64,000 nucleotides of DNA from Anastatus disparis (Eukaryota; Arthropoda; Insecta; Hymenoptera; Eupelmidae). A program made the translations under genes and the position numbers. Within the stretch, counting starts at the first letter, position 1. Each line of letters starts with the position of its first letter. The stretch covers positions 2,423,001 through 2,487,000 of the forward strand of contig JAFFSR010000291.1 of NCBI GenBank assembly GCA_017163975.1, read 5' to 3'. Under the pieces are notes generated by a model, which ran no database searches, was not told where the DNA came from, and worked only from the letters and a program-made list of their open reading frames with translations. Shown in pieces: positions 36,637 to 49,077 of this stretch.

Positions 36637-38126
36637 GTGAATAGATAAAAGGAATAAAAAAAACAATCATAGTGAGGCGAAGTGAATATTAATTGATGTT
36701 AATTTAAAGGAAAATTGTGGAAAAGTAACGTATAAGATTTTCTTTGTTACAGAAGTGAAATTAGGGGAGTTTAGCGAAGAAGCACGACCGGCTATAAAAA
36801 TAGCCACGTGGTTACTTAACCTCTACTCAAAAAGTTGCGTTAGTTTAAAGTTTACTTATTATATCTGTGAGAAATGTTTAACTTTGTTATTGAAGTGAAA
36901 AATTTAACTGTGACTTATTTTTTTTTCCTGACCTAAAACTAAAAATATTGTGGTTAGACTCTCAGTCTAACTAGAGAAAATTTTCTCTTGTCTTGTGTGA
37001 GAGAAAGTAAAGTAGAGTAATTAAAGAAAGTTTAAATTTTGGATTATAGTAAATTTTTAATCGTCAAGAATTTAATTAATAATTTTCTTTTCTTTAACTA
37101 TTTTTCTCAACTTAAAATTTTGCTTGCTTATTGAATTTATAAAATTAGTTGATTTGTCTTTTATTTTTTGATGAAAGTAAAAGTAAAATTAAAGTAAAAT
37201 AAAGCCTTAAGAGTCGCTTAGACCTTATAGCTTGTATTTCAAACAAAAGAAAAAGAGTTAATAAATTGAGATAGCGGTGAAAAGCCTCACAAGATCTATC
37301 TCATATATACATATAAAATCCATTGGAACAAGGTAGATAGTGAGGTCCAGAGTAACTCTAAGGAAAAATACGACGCAAGCGCCACTAACTAGAGGATTGC
37401 GTATTCTGAGATACGCACTGCTGTTCGAGCCCCCACCCATACATAACCTAAAATCTTCTGAGCACGTGTTGCAGTCGTTGCTAAATTTTTAATTTTTATT
37501 GAGTTAAAATTAGCTTAATATTAATACGTTGTATTTTAAAATTGATCATCTTCTTTTATATTTCATACTTTTGTAATTAAATTCAAAGTTAATTAATTTA
37601 TTAAATGAGATAACCTATAAGTAGTTGAAGAATTTGTTTGGTAGCGAAATTTACATAAACCTTAAGCTTAACTTCTTTTAATGAATTTGTTAAAAATTTA
37701 TTTAGTTGATTTTACTCTAATATAATAGAGAATTTGTTAATTTATTTATTGAACTAATTTTATTCAAATTGATAATTGGTAATTATATTAGATTTAGAGT
37801 ATTTAGTTCTCTTATTATATTATTATTATTTTTGTAAGTTGGGGAATCTCAGAATTTTGGGGTTATAAGCAAACTTTTATTTCTCATTTAATTTTATCTT
37901 TCTATAATCTCTCAAATAAAACCAACCCTTACACAGTTTCTAATGAAAAAAAGCTATACCAAAGGAAATATTTATTATGAATTGACTTTACAAAATTTTT
38001 CAACTCTATTATCTCTTCTAGAAATAGATATTTTTAATAATTTAGATCCAAAGAAAATTTATTTAATTCAAATTCCTTGTAAAAAAGAATAAATAAGTAA
38101 GCATATTATTATTTATTATTAATAAT
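36637..38126. other. AT-rich intergenic DNA, no gene supported
   Basis: A GC-richer patch at about 37250-37450 has a 60-codon minus-strand frame without recognisable features. GCTATAAAAATAGCC near 36792 is a TATA-like palindrome with no gene beside it. Confidence 0.4.
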
Positions 38127-38130
38127 ATTT

Positions 38131-38736
38131 TGTAACGTTTAGCCTTTTTGCCTCGATTAGATCTTGATCTAGGTGGGGCGAGTTTATATTCATCGGCTGT
38201 AACAAAATAAAACAAAAGAAAAATACAACGATTAATAATTACGCAAGAATATAAATATGGCGGGTAAGTTCGCGACCTACTTTATCGACGGTAGTTAGCA
38301 CGAAGTTAGAGCGCGGCCGGTATCGGAGCTAGGTAAGGTAATACAGGAAAATTCAGGAAGTTAATCCTCTAAGCCATGAGTGGAGAAGAGGAGATCTTGG
38401 TCAGAGACCAACGGAGGAGTCTACCCCGACCGAACATGGTGAAGGTAGGAACTAGGAGTCAGTGTCCGGCAAACCCACCCTTACACTGACGGAAAAGTCG
38501 GAGGCTATATCGGGCAATCCTACCCTTACATAGCTTGAGACAGAAGTGTAGGTAAAGATACCTCCCACTGCGCCGAGAAATCCCACTCTTACACAGAGGA
38601 AGGGGAGAAGAGTCTCATGCTGGCTCGGCGGCTCGCTTTATATATGCTACGGAGCTCGCTATTCCCATTGCGGAAGTAGCGCCTCGTAGGGGCTGAGCGC
38701 CAGTACTAAGTCTAGCGCGATTTTTGAATCGTCGCA
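38131..38736 (-). repeat. Solo LTR, 606 bp, same termini as the 14-kb LTR
   Basis: It begins TGTAACGTTT and ends ATCGTCGCA on the plus strand, flanked by ATTT on both sides (38127-38130 and 38737-38740). On the minus strand it has a TATA box (CATATATAAAGCGAG, about 38640). It contains about three diverged units around CCCACCCTTACAC. Shared ends and 4-bp duplication with 14156-15568 indicate related LTR retroelements; the lengths and middles differ. Confidence 0.8.
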
Positions 38737-38740
38737 ATTT

Positions 38741-39523
38741 ATAATGAATTAAAAAAAAAATTTTTAATATAAATTATGAAAATCATTTTTAATAATTTTA
38801 TATTTCAAATTTATTAAAATTAAAATTTATTTTTCTCTATTATAGAAATAGAAGGATATTTACGTAATATCTTTTATGAAAAAAAGTGGCAGTCGTGGGA
38901 CTGGCCGACAGAATTGATAACTTAAATTATTGTAAGTTGAAATTATTGTGCGTAAAACTTTTTTTTAATGAGTTATTACTTCAATAGTATTATTATAAAA
39001 ATATTAAGACTCGAAGAAGATTTCTCATAAATAGTTATTTAATATTGTTTTTTATATACACATTGAAATAAATATTAAATATAAATTTGTTATTGACAAA
39101 AATTTATTTATTTAAAATAATTAATATTCATGAATATTTACACTTGATTCATCTACAGTCTCACTCCCATCATTAAATTCCATAAGAGTAACAATTAATT
39201 TATCGTAATAAAAATAAGAAATCAAATTTTTACATTGTATATTATCTAAGAATCTTGCAAAAATTATAGTCGACTCTAACGAAAAGTAGCACATTTGAAA
39301 AGCGGCAACGAAAACTAGCACATTTCGCTATTAAGTCATCGTAAGATATCGGTAACATGTATTATTGTTCAAGGGACAGTGTTGAGATATGCTTTATTTC
39401 GTGGGACAATTTGAATTACTCTTAGCAGCAAAGGGTGCAAATTGTGCGACTCTTCGCCGCAAAAGTAAATCATGCTAGTTTTCGACTGAAAATTTCAATT
39501 TGTTTCGTTAGAAGCGACAATAT

Positions 39524-39567
<44 letters not shown>

Positions 39568-39657
39568 TGTGATTATATGTGTATATACATCTCTTTCTCT
39601 CACTGATATTCTTTGATACTACCGGGCGAGTACAATAGCTGCACTGTACTTACTGAC
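38741..39657. other. Intergenic DNA with a (TA)n tract
   Basis: (TA)n at about 39527-39564. AAAAGTAGCACATTT and AAAACTAGCACATTT near 39283 and 39311 are a small direct repeat. No gene. Confidence 0.4.
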
Positions 39658-40332
39658 AAGGAGAGCGTATAGCATTTGGGTCTTGAATTCCCTTCTAACT
39701 TTGGGATATTTTTTCTTATATAAAATCATGAACAAAGCCGCGTCCATTCAGTCCAATGTTCGATTTTTTCCGAGTTATAAGCTGTTTTGTCTGTTTTGTT
39801 AAAAAATTTGCATCTGCTTTATAGTTTTACAGTTTTTAAACTACTTATTCTATAAGGTTTTTACTAATTGCATATTAAAGTTGAGATTAAAACATTTCGA
39901 TTAAAACAAAAACGTGTCCAAAAACCTCAAGTTATTTAAAAGTTGTAAGTGAATAAAAATAGCGCAAATATTTAGCTGAAAATATGCATAGAAAATAAAT
40001 GCTGTATTTTAGTCTGAATTTCATTTTAATTTTTTTCCCTTTATAACTTTTGAACGACTTGAGCTTTTTGAACACGTTTTTTTTTTTAATCGAAAGGTTT
40101 TAGTCTCAACTTTAATATGCAATTAGTAAAAACCAAATAGAATACGTAGTTCGAAAACTGTAAAACTATAAAGCGGATGCAATTTTTTTAGCGAAACAGA
40201 CAAGACTGATCATAACTCGAAAAAAGTCAAGCGTTAAACCGAATAGACGCGGCTTTTTTCATGGTTTTATATAAAAAAAAAATATCCTAAAGTGAGAAGA
40301 AAATCTGAAATCCAAATGCAATGCACTCTCCT
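39658..40332. mobile_element. Foldback element A3 (TIR AAGGAGAGYGYAT)
   Basis: The ends AAGGAGAGCGTATAGCATTT and the inverse of AAGGAGAGTGCATTGCATTT enclose arms of about 330 bp. GGGATATTTTTTCTTATATA then AAATCATGAACAAAGCCGCG parallels A1 and A2, so this is a third, more diverged member. No target duplication visible. Confidence 0.75.
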
Positions 40333-40831
40333 TATTAGATAATTTCATCATAGAAACTGAAACTTTTTTTAATGAGTATATTTAACATATACTCAAAAAT
40401 GTTTTTGTTTCTTTGCAGACAAAACAAAATGATAAAAATAATGAATGAAAATAAGTTAAAAGAAACAATATTTTTTTTGTATTCTTAATAAAATACTTAA
40501 GGATATTTAGAATTAATAAGAATAAAATATTTATTTTATGTAAATATATACATTTAAATTTATATAATGAGTATAATTTTCAATTTTTAGGTAAAATATA
40601 TTAATTATTTAAAAATTTAATTCACACATAGAAGATCTGATTTAAAATTTTTATCATTATGGATGGAAAAGAAACGTATTTATTAACATTTGATTATTTA
40701 AATACATTTGATATCAGTATTTAATTTTTCAAATAATAATCAATATTTTTATTTTTCACAGAGAAAATATAAATTATAAACAATTACCAGATAATGGTTT
40801 TATAACAGGTAACATATATAAAATAACATAT

Positions 40832-41117
40832 ATGAATAACGAATATTACAAGAAGCACAAAAAAGAAAAACATGAAAAGATTGTTTATATTTATTCAATA
40901 TGCGGAACAGTAATAAAAAATAAGAGATATATCAGAAGATATTTACGACTACGTAACAAAAATAATCAAAAATTTACATGTTATGTTTGCAACAAAACAT
41001 TTTTACATCATGACCATTTTTTGAGACATTTACGATGTCATAATAGTTTCTATAGTCATATATGTGAATGTGAAAAAGGTTTTCAACGATAAGATGCTTT
41101 AAAACAGCATAAAAAAA
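40832..41117 (+). pseudogene. C2H2 zinc-finger fragment
   Basis: One complete C2H2 finger is readable: CYVCNKTF...HFLRHLRCH, with Cys-x2-Cys, 12 residues, His-x3-His. The finger before it has lost its first Cys (YSICGTV...). The one after it (CECEKGFQR) is broken by TAA before DALKQHKK. It is probably a decayed exon of a zinc-finger gene or of a transposon-carried finger array. No promoter or neighbouring exon identified. Confidence 0.6.
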
Positions 41118-44100
41118 ATAAGTAAATATTGACGTAATAAATTGAATTTCTATTATTATAAATAAATTATCTTTTCTTCTTTTTCAGTAAAAATAATATT
41201 TTTACATTTTAAAGTACTTTATTGTATAAAATGATTAACAAAACTTACAATAAAATTTTTTTTTTAATTTATTATAAATATATTGATAACTCTTAGAAAA
41301 TATAAAAAAAGTAAAAGGATAATAAAAAAGAATCATAAATAAATAATCCTACAAATTCTAAAACTTAAAATAAATATTATGTATCAAATTTAATAATACA
41401 ATTATTAGAAAAATTTTTAATAGTAATTATTTAAAAAATTTTTAATTTTAATTTATCATTACATTGATCATTTATATCATTTAATTTATAATGTTATTTT
41501 TTTTATTATCATTTTGTTTAATATCAATATTTTTATTTATTTATAAGATATAAAATAAAATATTGTCAAGTCCTGGCTTTCACCAGGACTAAATTAAAAT
41601 GGATATATTTATAGAATTGTATGGATTTATATGTGACTTGAATTGATTTGTAATATTTGACTTAATTATCAAAGTTAATTATAATAATATTTAAAAGAAT
41701 ACGGAAGTATATGAAATCTAGTGGTGGTTTAACTCCACCAATATTCTAATTGAGTGAGATCGTTCCCACTATTAAATGTATTAAAAGATATTTATTTTTA
41801 AAGATTTATAAATAGAATATTCTTACCTTTTGTTGAATTGGGTAGTTGAAGGCTGGATATGTGTAGACAAGAAATAAATAGGCACGATTTGAATAAGACT
41901 CGAGTTAAAATATAAATATGGAATTGATTACAACTTTGATTTAAAGTGCGATTTTTACAGGACGTGTAACTTAGTACCAATGAGAATCCTGGGGTAGGGT
42001 CCGAATGTCATTTGTTTCATTCGGCTTTTATACTCATATGTTTCGTAATGATTTTAGGATTCGTTTGGTATTTTCGAAATACACGTCGTCGATTCGAAAA
42101 TTTTAATGTGATTTATGATTTAATAAAGAAGAAGAATGAGAAGTTAAAAAGAACAATTTTTAATATATAAAAAGCAAAGTAAATTTTTAATTTATAAAGA
42201 AACACTGTTGATATTAAACAACTCTAATTACTTTTAAAAAAATGAATGATTTAATTAATTTTATTTAACTATAATTCTTGTTCTGAAAAGAGGAAAAGGA
42301 AAAATAACTATTTTACTCTCTATTTAAACTTTAAATCTGACTTTTCATTTTCTTAACTTAAAAGGAAACTTCACTTACAATTCGAAATGAATAAATAAAA
42401 AAAATAAAACGCCGCTCTAATTAATTTACTACACTTAGGCTTGCGCATGCGCAGAAGACCAAGAATTTATAATTCCGTTACACGCGCAATCAATTTAATC
42501 ACTTATTAGGTTAAAACCGTATAAGAATAATCATTTGAAACTTAAATTACGCGACGCTCCATTTCCTTACCGCGCAGTCGCACAACCCAACACTTACAAT
42601 TCGCACTTCAATAAATATTAAAAGAAATAATATTAATATCACTCGCGCTACTCTGTACAAAATAAAGAAAGAACTTTGAATTTTAATTAATAACTACTTA
42701 TAGCTATCTCGCTCACACTTCGTCAACAATGGCCACCGCGTTGTCTCTTTCTTACTATTTAACTATCTTTCCACAATAATATAGATATATAAAAAGATTA
42801 GTAATTAGAATACGATAAGAGCAATTTTTATTTAACTTTAGTATTCACAATTTCCGCATTTAATTTATAAAACAAAATGGCGTCGCGTCGCCATGCACAT
42901 GTATAATCAAATATAATTCTGACTATTTCTATTATTCCGCGTCACGCACTGATTGTACTCTCTTTAAACACTCGCACTTTATGCAATTGAAAGAAAATTT
43001 AATTAGAAGAATTGAGAACGCTAATAGGAAAAACCAACAGCACTAAAATTTACTATTATTTACTTGCTAAACTCGCTTGAAGAAACTCCACTTACTGTCA
43101 CGTCGTTAACCTCTAGCAAGACCCTGAAGAAAGAGAGCGGCGAAGAAGTCGAGGACTTAGGAAGACTCTGAAGATGAGCGCTGTTGTGGCTGAAGGTGGT
43201 GAAATGGTCGATGAACTCGTGGTCGGTTGCTGGACACTTGCTCCTTTCTTCCCGCTCGTAGACAGGCTTACAACTCTCCTTGCCTTCTCAATTTTCTCTC
43301 CCTCAAACGGCTTATAATTTCTTTCTCAAGGCCCAAGGATGCACGGAAGAAAAAGGTAATAGTTCTGCTACTCTGATCCAAAAGGAAAAAGCTCTTGACT
43401 TCTGATCAAAGAATCTTAAGAAAAGTCTGCATGTGTGCTTCCAATGCCGGCTCAGTCAAGATTTACCCGTACGTGCGCTCTCAATGACGGCTTATGCAAG
43501 AATCTCCTCTTAAAAGAAAGATGAAGTTAGTCTTCGCTACTTTTTGCTATCTATCCTTGTTAGACTTAGCTGATCCTTATCTTCTTTCCTTGTTTCGCAT
43601 TGCGTCTTAGTTTTTACTTTGATTTCTTCAGTTGCGAGTCGCTATCGATTTCTTAATCGACTCTTGGTTGCAAATCTCTGTCACTCTAGTATTTCCCACA
43701 CTGTTCTTGAAATTGCTATGTTGCTTTACGTAGTAGAAACATCGATTATCGATGAGTTCTACTCATAGCTATATCTCATTGGTTGATCTTATCTATGTGT
43801 GTATAACTACAAATGAACGTGGCGCGTCGCTTGAATCTTTAATTGTATGCGAGTATATTCCTTTTATTCTCCTCATTTCTTCATAGCCTAAATTTTATAA
43901 TACGCTTCTATGTATTTTACATACATCTTTCACTATATGCCGCTCCCCTTCATCGCGACTGTGCACATGTACTATACGTGCTCATACATTTTGCGTGTAT
44001 AGCTTCAAGTCATCTGTTCCTTTCATCTTTCTCTCTTGTGGCGCCGTCATGTTAACTTCTGCTTTGTCGCGTCGTTCCCAACTTCGTATTGCCCCTTCGT

Positions 44101-44866
44101 TGTAACTTCTCGTGATTCATTTATGTTATAGAAGTTGTAAAGGTGTTGATTAGTATGTGTGCACATCTTTAGTATCGTATGCATCTCTGGATTGGTCGTG
44201 GTGTAGTGTGCGCCATGTGTGTTTACTTATCTAGAGCTACTGTAGCGCCCTAACCTAATACCTGGTTGACGTTATCTTCTTGTTATTAATTTAAATTTGT
44301 ACTCTTGGAAGGTGTTTCTTCTAATTGTTAACCTGAGTCACTGGTGCATCTAGTGTGTGTGTGTGTGTGTGTCTTTACGTATATGCGTCGCGTCCGTAAA
44401 ACCTTCCTCACTTGCCGTTTATATGATCAAGATCTTCCTTCTCTTTCTCTCTTGTGTGCATCACTACAGCTGATCCTTCTTGCTGTGTTTCTGTTTTTTG
44501 CGTCTGCTGTTATTTTTTGCTTACAATGAGCATTTTCTCTCTTTAAATATTTTTTTTTTCTGAATTATTCAACCCTTTTGCTTTCATTTCAATCGCTTAT
44601 TTTTTTAATAACTATTAATTACTTAATTTTTATTTTTGGTTTTTCCCTATAGTTTTCTCAACCCTCCTTTACATTTGTTAATTTCTTACGCTTGAAGAAA
44701 AATCATTTTAAAGAACTTTAAAAATAAAACCTAAGATTTTAAAATTAAAAATAAGCACGCTCGTTTGCTATAAATTCATATTTTTATACTTACTAAATAA
44801 TCTATTTAAATTTTATTACTTGTGATGTATTTTATACATCACATTATTGAAATAAACAAATAAAAA
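41118..44866. other. 3.7-kb stretch with no gene recognised
   Basis: AT-rich to about 42400, then GC-richer and pyrimidine-rich to about 44530. TGTCAAGTCCTGGC at about 41573 with an inverted CCAGGAC could be an LTR start, but no matching end was found. CATCGATTATCGATG (about 43739) is a short palindrome and (GT)n lies at about 44354. The open frames here show no domain. Confidence 0.4.
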
Positions 44867-45891
44867 ATGCCCAGAGGCAAGTATTTAAGTGATAATGAAA
44901 AAGGACAAATTCAAGCATATCGTGAGTCTGGATTAAGTCTTAGAAAGATATCGCAAAAACTCAAAAGATCTGTAAAAGTTATATATAGTTTTTTAAAAAA
45001 TCTTGATATTTATGGAACAAAAAAAAACAGGCGAACCGAAAAAAAGATTGCGCTTCGATTAAAACAACAAGTTATTAATCTAGCGAATGATTATACAAAG
45101 AGTTTAAATCAGATAAAATGTCGTTTGCCAGTTAACATTTCTAAATCATCTGTACATCGATTATTGAAACAATCTACATATATTACACGACCAAAAATGC
45201 AAAAAATTCCGAAATTATTATCACTTTATAAAGTAGCTAGATTGAGTTTTGCTAAATTGAATACGATTATGAACTGGAAAATGGTAAACTATTTACTTTT
45301 TTATTTCAAACTGTATTATGATAATTTTTATTTTTTAAGGTAATTTTCTCTGACGAAAAAAAGTTTAATCTTGATGGTCCAGATGGTAATCATTCATACT
45401 GGAGAGATTTATGAAAAGAACCGCAATACTCATCCCGTAGAAATTTTGTTGGCGGCAGTTTAATGGTGTGAAGAGCTTTAAATTCCCGTGAAATTTTGCC
45501 TCTGTCTTTCCCATCTTGCAGAATGAATTCTGCAGAGTATATTCGTATATTAAAAGATAATTTATTACCGTTTATGGATAATAATGAAAACTTAGAGCTT
45601 GTTTCCCAGCAAGACAATGCACCGATACATTCTAGTCGAGAAACAAAAAATTGGTTTCTTGAAAATGATATTAAAGTTTGGATTTGGCCTCCGTGTTTCC
45701 CAGAAATTAACCCTATTGAAAATCTTTAGGGTATTCTTATTCGCAAAATTTATGTCAAAAACAAACAATATAACTCAACTTTGCAAGCATGGCGTGCAAT
45801 TGAACCAGATACTATTAAAAATTTAATCGCTAGTATGGAAGGTCGCATTTTTGAACTTATTCAAGCAAATGGTGGACATACAAAGTATTAA
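44867..45891 (+). pseudogene. Tc1-like DD34E transposase with an intron and three nonsense codons
   Basis: Exon 1 is 44867-45283 and carries a helix-turn-helix DNA-binding region (SDNEKGQIQAYRESGLSLRK, SKSSVHRLL). A 56-bp intron, 45284-45339 (GTAAAC...TTTTAAG), joins in phase 0 to exon 2, 45340-45891, giving 341 codons including the stop. The catalytic triad is present: VIFSDEKKF, QQDNAPIHSS, and NPIENL 34 residues after the second Asp. TGA at 45412, TGA at 45469 (in SLMV*RAL, normally Trp) and TAG at 45727 (in IENL*GI, normally Trp) disable it. All three fit single C-to-T or G-to-A changes, and no frameshift is needed. Confidence 0.9.
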
Positions 45892-46217
45892 AATGTAATT
45901 AAAGTTCAATCACTTTGTTAAAATACATAAAATTTCATGTTTTAAACTGTGAAACAATGTTTTAAATAGTTAAATTTATGATTTTTGAAAGTGTTTCTAT
46001 AACTATGGAACGGCAAAAATTTTAATTATTTTTTAAAATAAAGTTAATAAATACATTATTTTTATGCCTTATAAAGCTTTATACCAGTAGAGTTCATCAG
46101 AGTTATTAATTTATAAGATGTAAAAACAAGTTTTACCGAGATATACACCTTTTTGCAACACATAAAGTACTTATGACATATGACGATTAGGTGTTTCTAT
46201 AGCTATAAGACGCACTG
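44867..46217 (+). mobile_element. 5'-truncated Tc1/mariner-type element
   Basis: It contains the transposase described separately and a right terminus at 46217 (CTATAAGACGCACTG) followed by TA, the Tc1/mariner target site. The matching left TIR (it should start CAGTGCGTC) was not found upstream of the ATG, so the left end appears lost. Confidence 0.75.
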
Positions 46218-46374
46218 TATATAAATTTAAATTTAATAAATAAATATTAATACTAATTAATCATAAAGGTTGTATAAACTTAATAAATAAATATTAATAT
46301 TGTTTATAAGGGTTTGAGATGTAAGGTGGTATGGAAACCCGAACCCTCAACACTATATGCCCATTCTTATTTTA

Positions 46375-48420
46375 GGCTGATTCCATTTCAAATCGAACAG
46401 TCAGTATACACTCAAGTCACCAATTACTGCGCTAATGGAGTATGTTATTCTACCCTAAAAATAAGGGTATACGTATTTTTTTATTTTGCTGAAATATCAA
46501 AATTGCATCAGATATGCACTTTTGAAAATTGCATACAAAAACTAAATGTTAAAACTGAAAATGTTGAGAATAACTTTAGAGAGCTATCGTTTTACCAATT
46601 TCCAATGAATTTTGATAAACCTTTTTTTATTTTATTTCGTTTTGAGCCCTCTTCAACTCCGTGCAAGAAATTTAAAAAAAAACAGACTGCAGTAAAAATA
46701 GAAATTTGGTTATTTACCCAATGATTTCCTTGAACCGCTTTATTATTTATTACAGACCAATTTTCTGCAAAGTCAACGTGGATGATTAACTTAGTAGGAT
46801 CAGCTTTACCTTCTTCTTTTTCTTTTTTATAGCTTCACGTTGAATATTTTTTATGTATATATGAGTACTTGCTTTCAATGCGCAGATTGAAAGTTTTTCT
46901 TTAAAAACTGTTAAGCTTATTGTTTGTTTAATAAGATTACCATTATCCCACAAAGCAAACGTAATTTCATCTTCACAATTTTGTTTCAGTTTTAACAATT
47001 CTAATGTGATACCCGCACCACCGGGACAATCTTTGCATTCTTGCAAGAAACATGAATCAGATGGTTCAGAACACAACATTGTGTTAGTTATTTCTGAACG
47101 AATTGAATCTAATTCGGAATTCTTATCGCCTCTAAAACGAATCAAACTTGTAAGAAACAGTTCAAAATTTTCGCAATGTACACAAAGACAAGCTTCCTTC
47201 ACAGGGCTAGTTAAGACGAAACTTGGTCTTAGACTATAGAATTTCGATTTTCCTATTTGTAAGTTTGGATTTTCTTTTCTTAATTGACTATATGTTTCTT
47301 TTAAGCTTCGAGTAAGAAACCGTTTGACTTTTTTAGTTTTTGTGTTATTAATTTTAACAGTTACGACATCAGATTTATTTGGACTTTGTCTACTACAATT
47401 AAAATCATCATTTAAAAAATATTCCATAACGATATTTTTTGTGCTTTCATCAATAGGATGACCAGTATATAAATCTGGCTCCGAATAAACTCCTTTATTT
47501 TTCACGAGATTTCTTGATTTATTTATCATATACTCGCTTATATTCGGGAATAGTGAGCAAACTTTTATTTTGCTTAATTTTGAAGGTAGTAGAGTTAGAA
47601 GTTTTATTTTCTCCGAAATAGAAGAGCATTTTTCTAAAGCCAATTTAAAATTTTCTAAAAATTCATTCCAATAGTTTTCAGTGGAATTTTCGTCCGATTC
47701 TATTGATTCAACTGAAATGCCATACGCATCTTCTAATTTACTTCCAACAGTAGCAGAAAAAGCTGAAATTAAGGATTTTTTCTTTTTAGATACGTAATTT
47801 CCTCTAGAATTTTCAGGTATTGCAGTTTTTCTTTTTAGGGGTGAGATGCATTCAGGTAAAACTGAATTAATACTCTCGTTTAATTCCTCTATTCGTTCGG
47901 GTGTCTTCGGAATAAAATCATCATCTCTTCCGCTAAAAAGTTCAGTGATTTCATTTTCAGATATAGACTCAAGATCACTTAAAATCATTTTTGATATGCG
48001 TTTATGGCAATTTTTACATACATTAGTAGATAGCAATATATTTACATCTGGATGAAGCTGTGCCAAATTAATGGCTAAATCTTCGAACGGTCTAAAACGT
48101 GAATTACTGCTCATATAAACTACCTTTTTATGCATTTGAAAAAAATCGGGACATGAAATTCTTTTAGAAGAGTAAATTTCGGACATTGTTATTTCCCAAT
48201 TTTGTTGAAATTTTCACAAGCCCGAGAAGCACCTTTCAAAGCAGCCGTAAAAATAACTAGCTACTATATAACAGTTCTAATATACTGTTTTGGTTACGCG
48301 ATGTATTTGTCCGCGAGTTAGCCTCCTATTGTTTGTACATCGAAACATACATAATATAGATATACACGAATAGAATTCTTTTTTTTCATGTTTAAATATT
48401 TATTTTTATATTACGAATTT

Positions 48421-48454
<34 letters not shown>

Positions 48455-49072
48455 CACTATTGATGCTATATACATGCATACAAATGTAAACAAATGATGA
48501 GCCAAGCATACGACAGTGTTTGAATGCAGACTGCTTAAGACTTCCGAACGTATATACAAGCATTTTTCACCAACAAAATTTGTGAATTTTTTTCTTGCTC
48601 CAAACCAAAAAACCCGGGATCAAACAAGTACTATTAGATAGGTATTTTGGTCCTCTATCAGCAAAAAAAATTTCAGCAAAAAAAAAATGGCCTTTTCGAG
48701 AAAAATGCATGTGCATAAAAAGTGCATTTTTTGGTAAAATGCATATATCTCAGTCATTTTTTAGTTTTTTTTTAAATTTCTTGCACGGAGTTGAAGAGGG
48801 CTCAAAACGAAATAAAATAAAAAAAGGTTTATCAAAATTCATTGGAAATTGGTAAAACGATAGCTCTCTAAAGTTATTCTCAACATTTTCAGTTTTAACA
48901 TTTAGTTTTTGTATGCAATTTTCAAAAGTGCATATCTGATGCAATTTTGATATTTCAGCAAAATAAAAAAATACGTATACCCTTATTTTTAGGGTAGAAT
49001 AACATACTCCATTAGCGCAGTAATTGGTGACTTGAGTGTATACTGACTGTACGATTTGAAATGGAATCAGCC
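46375..49072 (-). mobile_element. DDE-like transposon, 2.7 kb, 308-bp TIRs, TTTA target duplication
   Basis: The termini are GGCTGATTCCATTTCAAATC and its inverse, with inverted repeats of about 308 bp (46375-46682 and 48766-49072). TTTA flanks both ends (46371-46374 and 49073-49076). The interior carries the N-terminal two thirds of a transposase-like gene on the minus strand and a 5' flank (48187-48500) also conserved in the 7.5-kb copy. The gene breaks into the left TIR just after the first catalytic block, so this is an internal-deletion derivative. Confidence 0.92.
46690..48186 (-). pseudogene. DDE-like transposase, N-terminal part, one frameshift, C-terminus deleted
   Basis: It starts MSEIYSSKRISCPDFFQM with a CxxC (VCKNCHKR) near residue 60, a Ser/Lys-rich middle (nuclear-signal-like KRKTA, KKKKSL), then SDVVTVKINNTKTKKVKRFL, GKSKFYSLRP, a Cys cluster (CLCVHCEN, CFLQECKDCPGG) and FALWDNG. 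The open frame ends at 46786 with Lys-rich residues. Shifting one base in the A-run near 46825 continues it through LIIHVDFAENWSV and NNQISIFTAVCF to about 46690, matching the copy at 51.6 kb. The first catalytic-type Asp is therefore present; the SDG and HGKG blocks are absent. It aligns with the three-exon gene at 1-1597 from the NNTKTKK region onward. Confidence 0.85.
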
Positions 49073-49077
49073 TTTAA

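Noticed and set aside
41573..44290. Large LTR starting TGTCAAGTCCTGG
   Set aside because: No matching terminus, target duplication or ordered TATA/polyadenylation signals could be found.
45720..45726. Loss of the third catalytic residue in the Tc1 transposase (PEINPIE instead of PDLNPIE)
   Set aside because: In DD34E enzymes the catalytic residue is the Glu of NPIE, which is present at the correct spacing; the changed residue is not catalytic.
46314..46724. 136-codon plus-strand frame, and its partners at 48595-48944 and 26643-26825
   Set aside because: All lie inside the terminal inverted repeats of the GGCTGATTCC element and are not on the coding strand of its gene.
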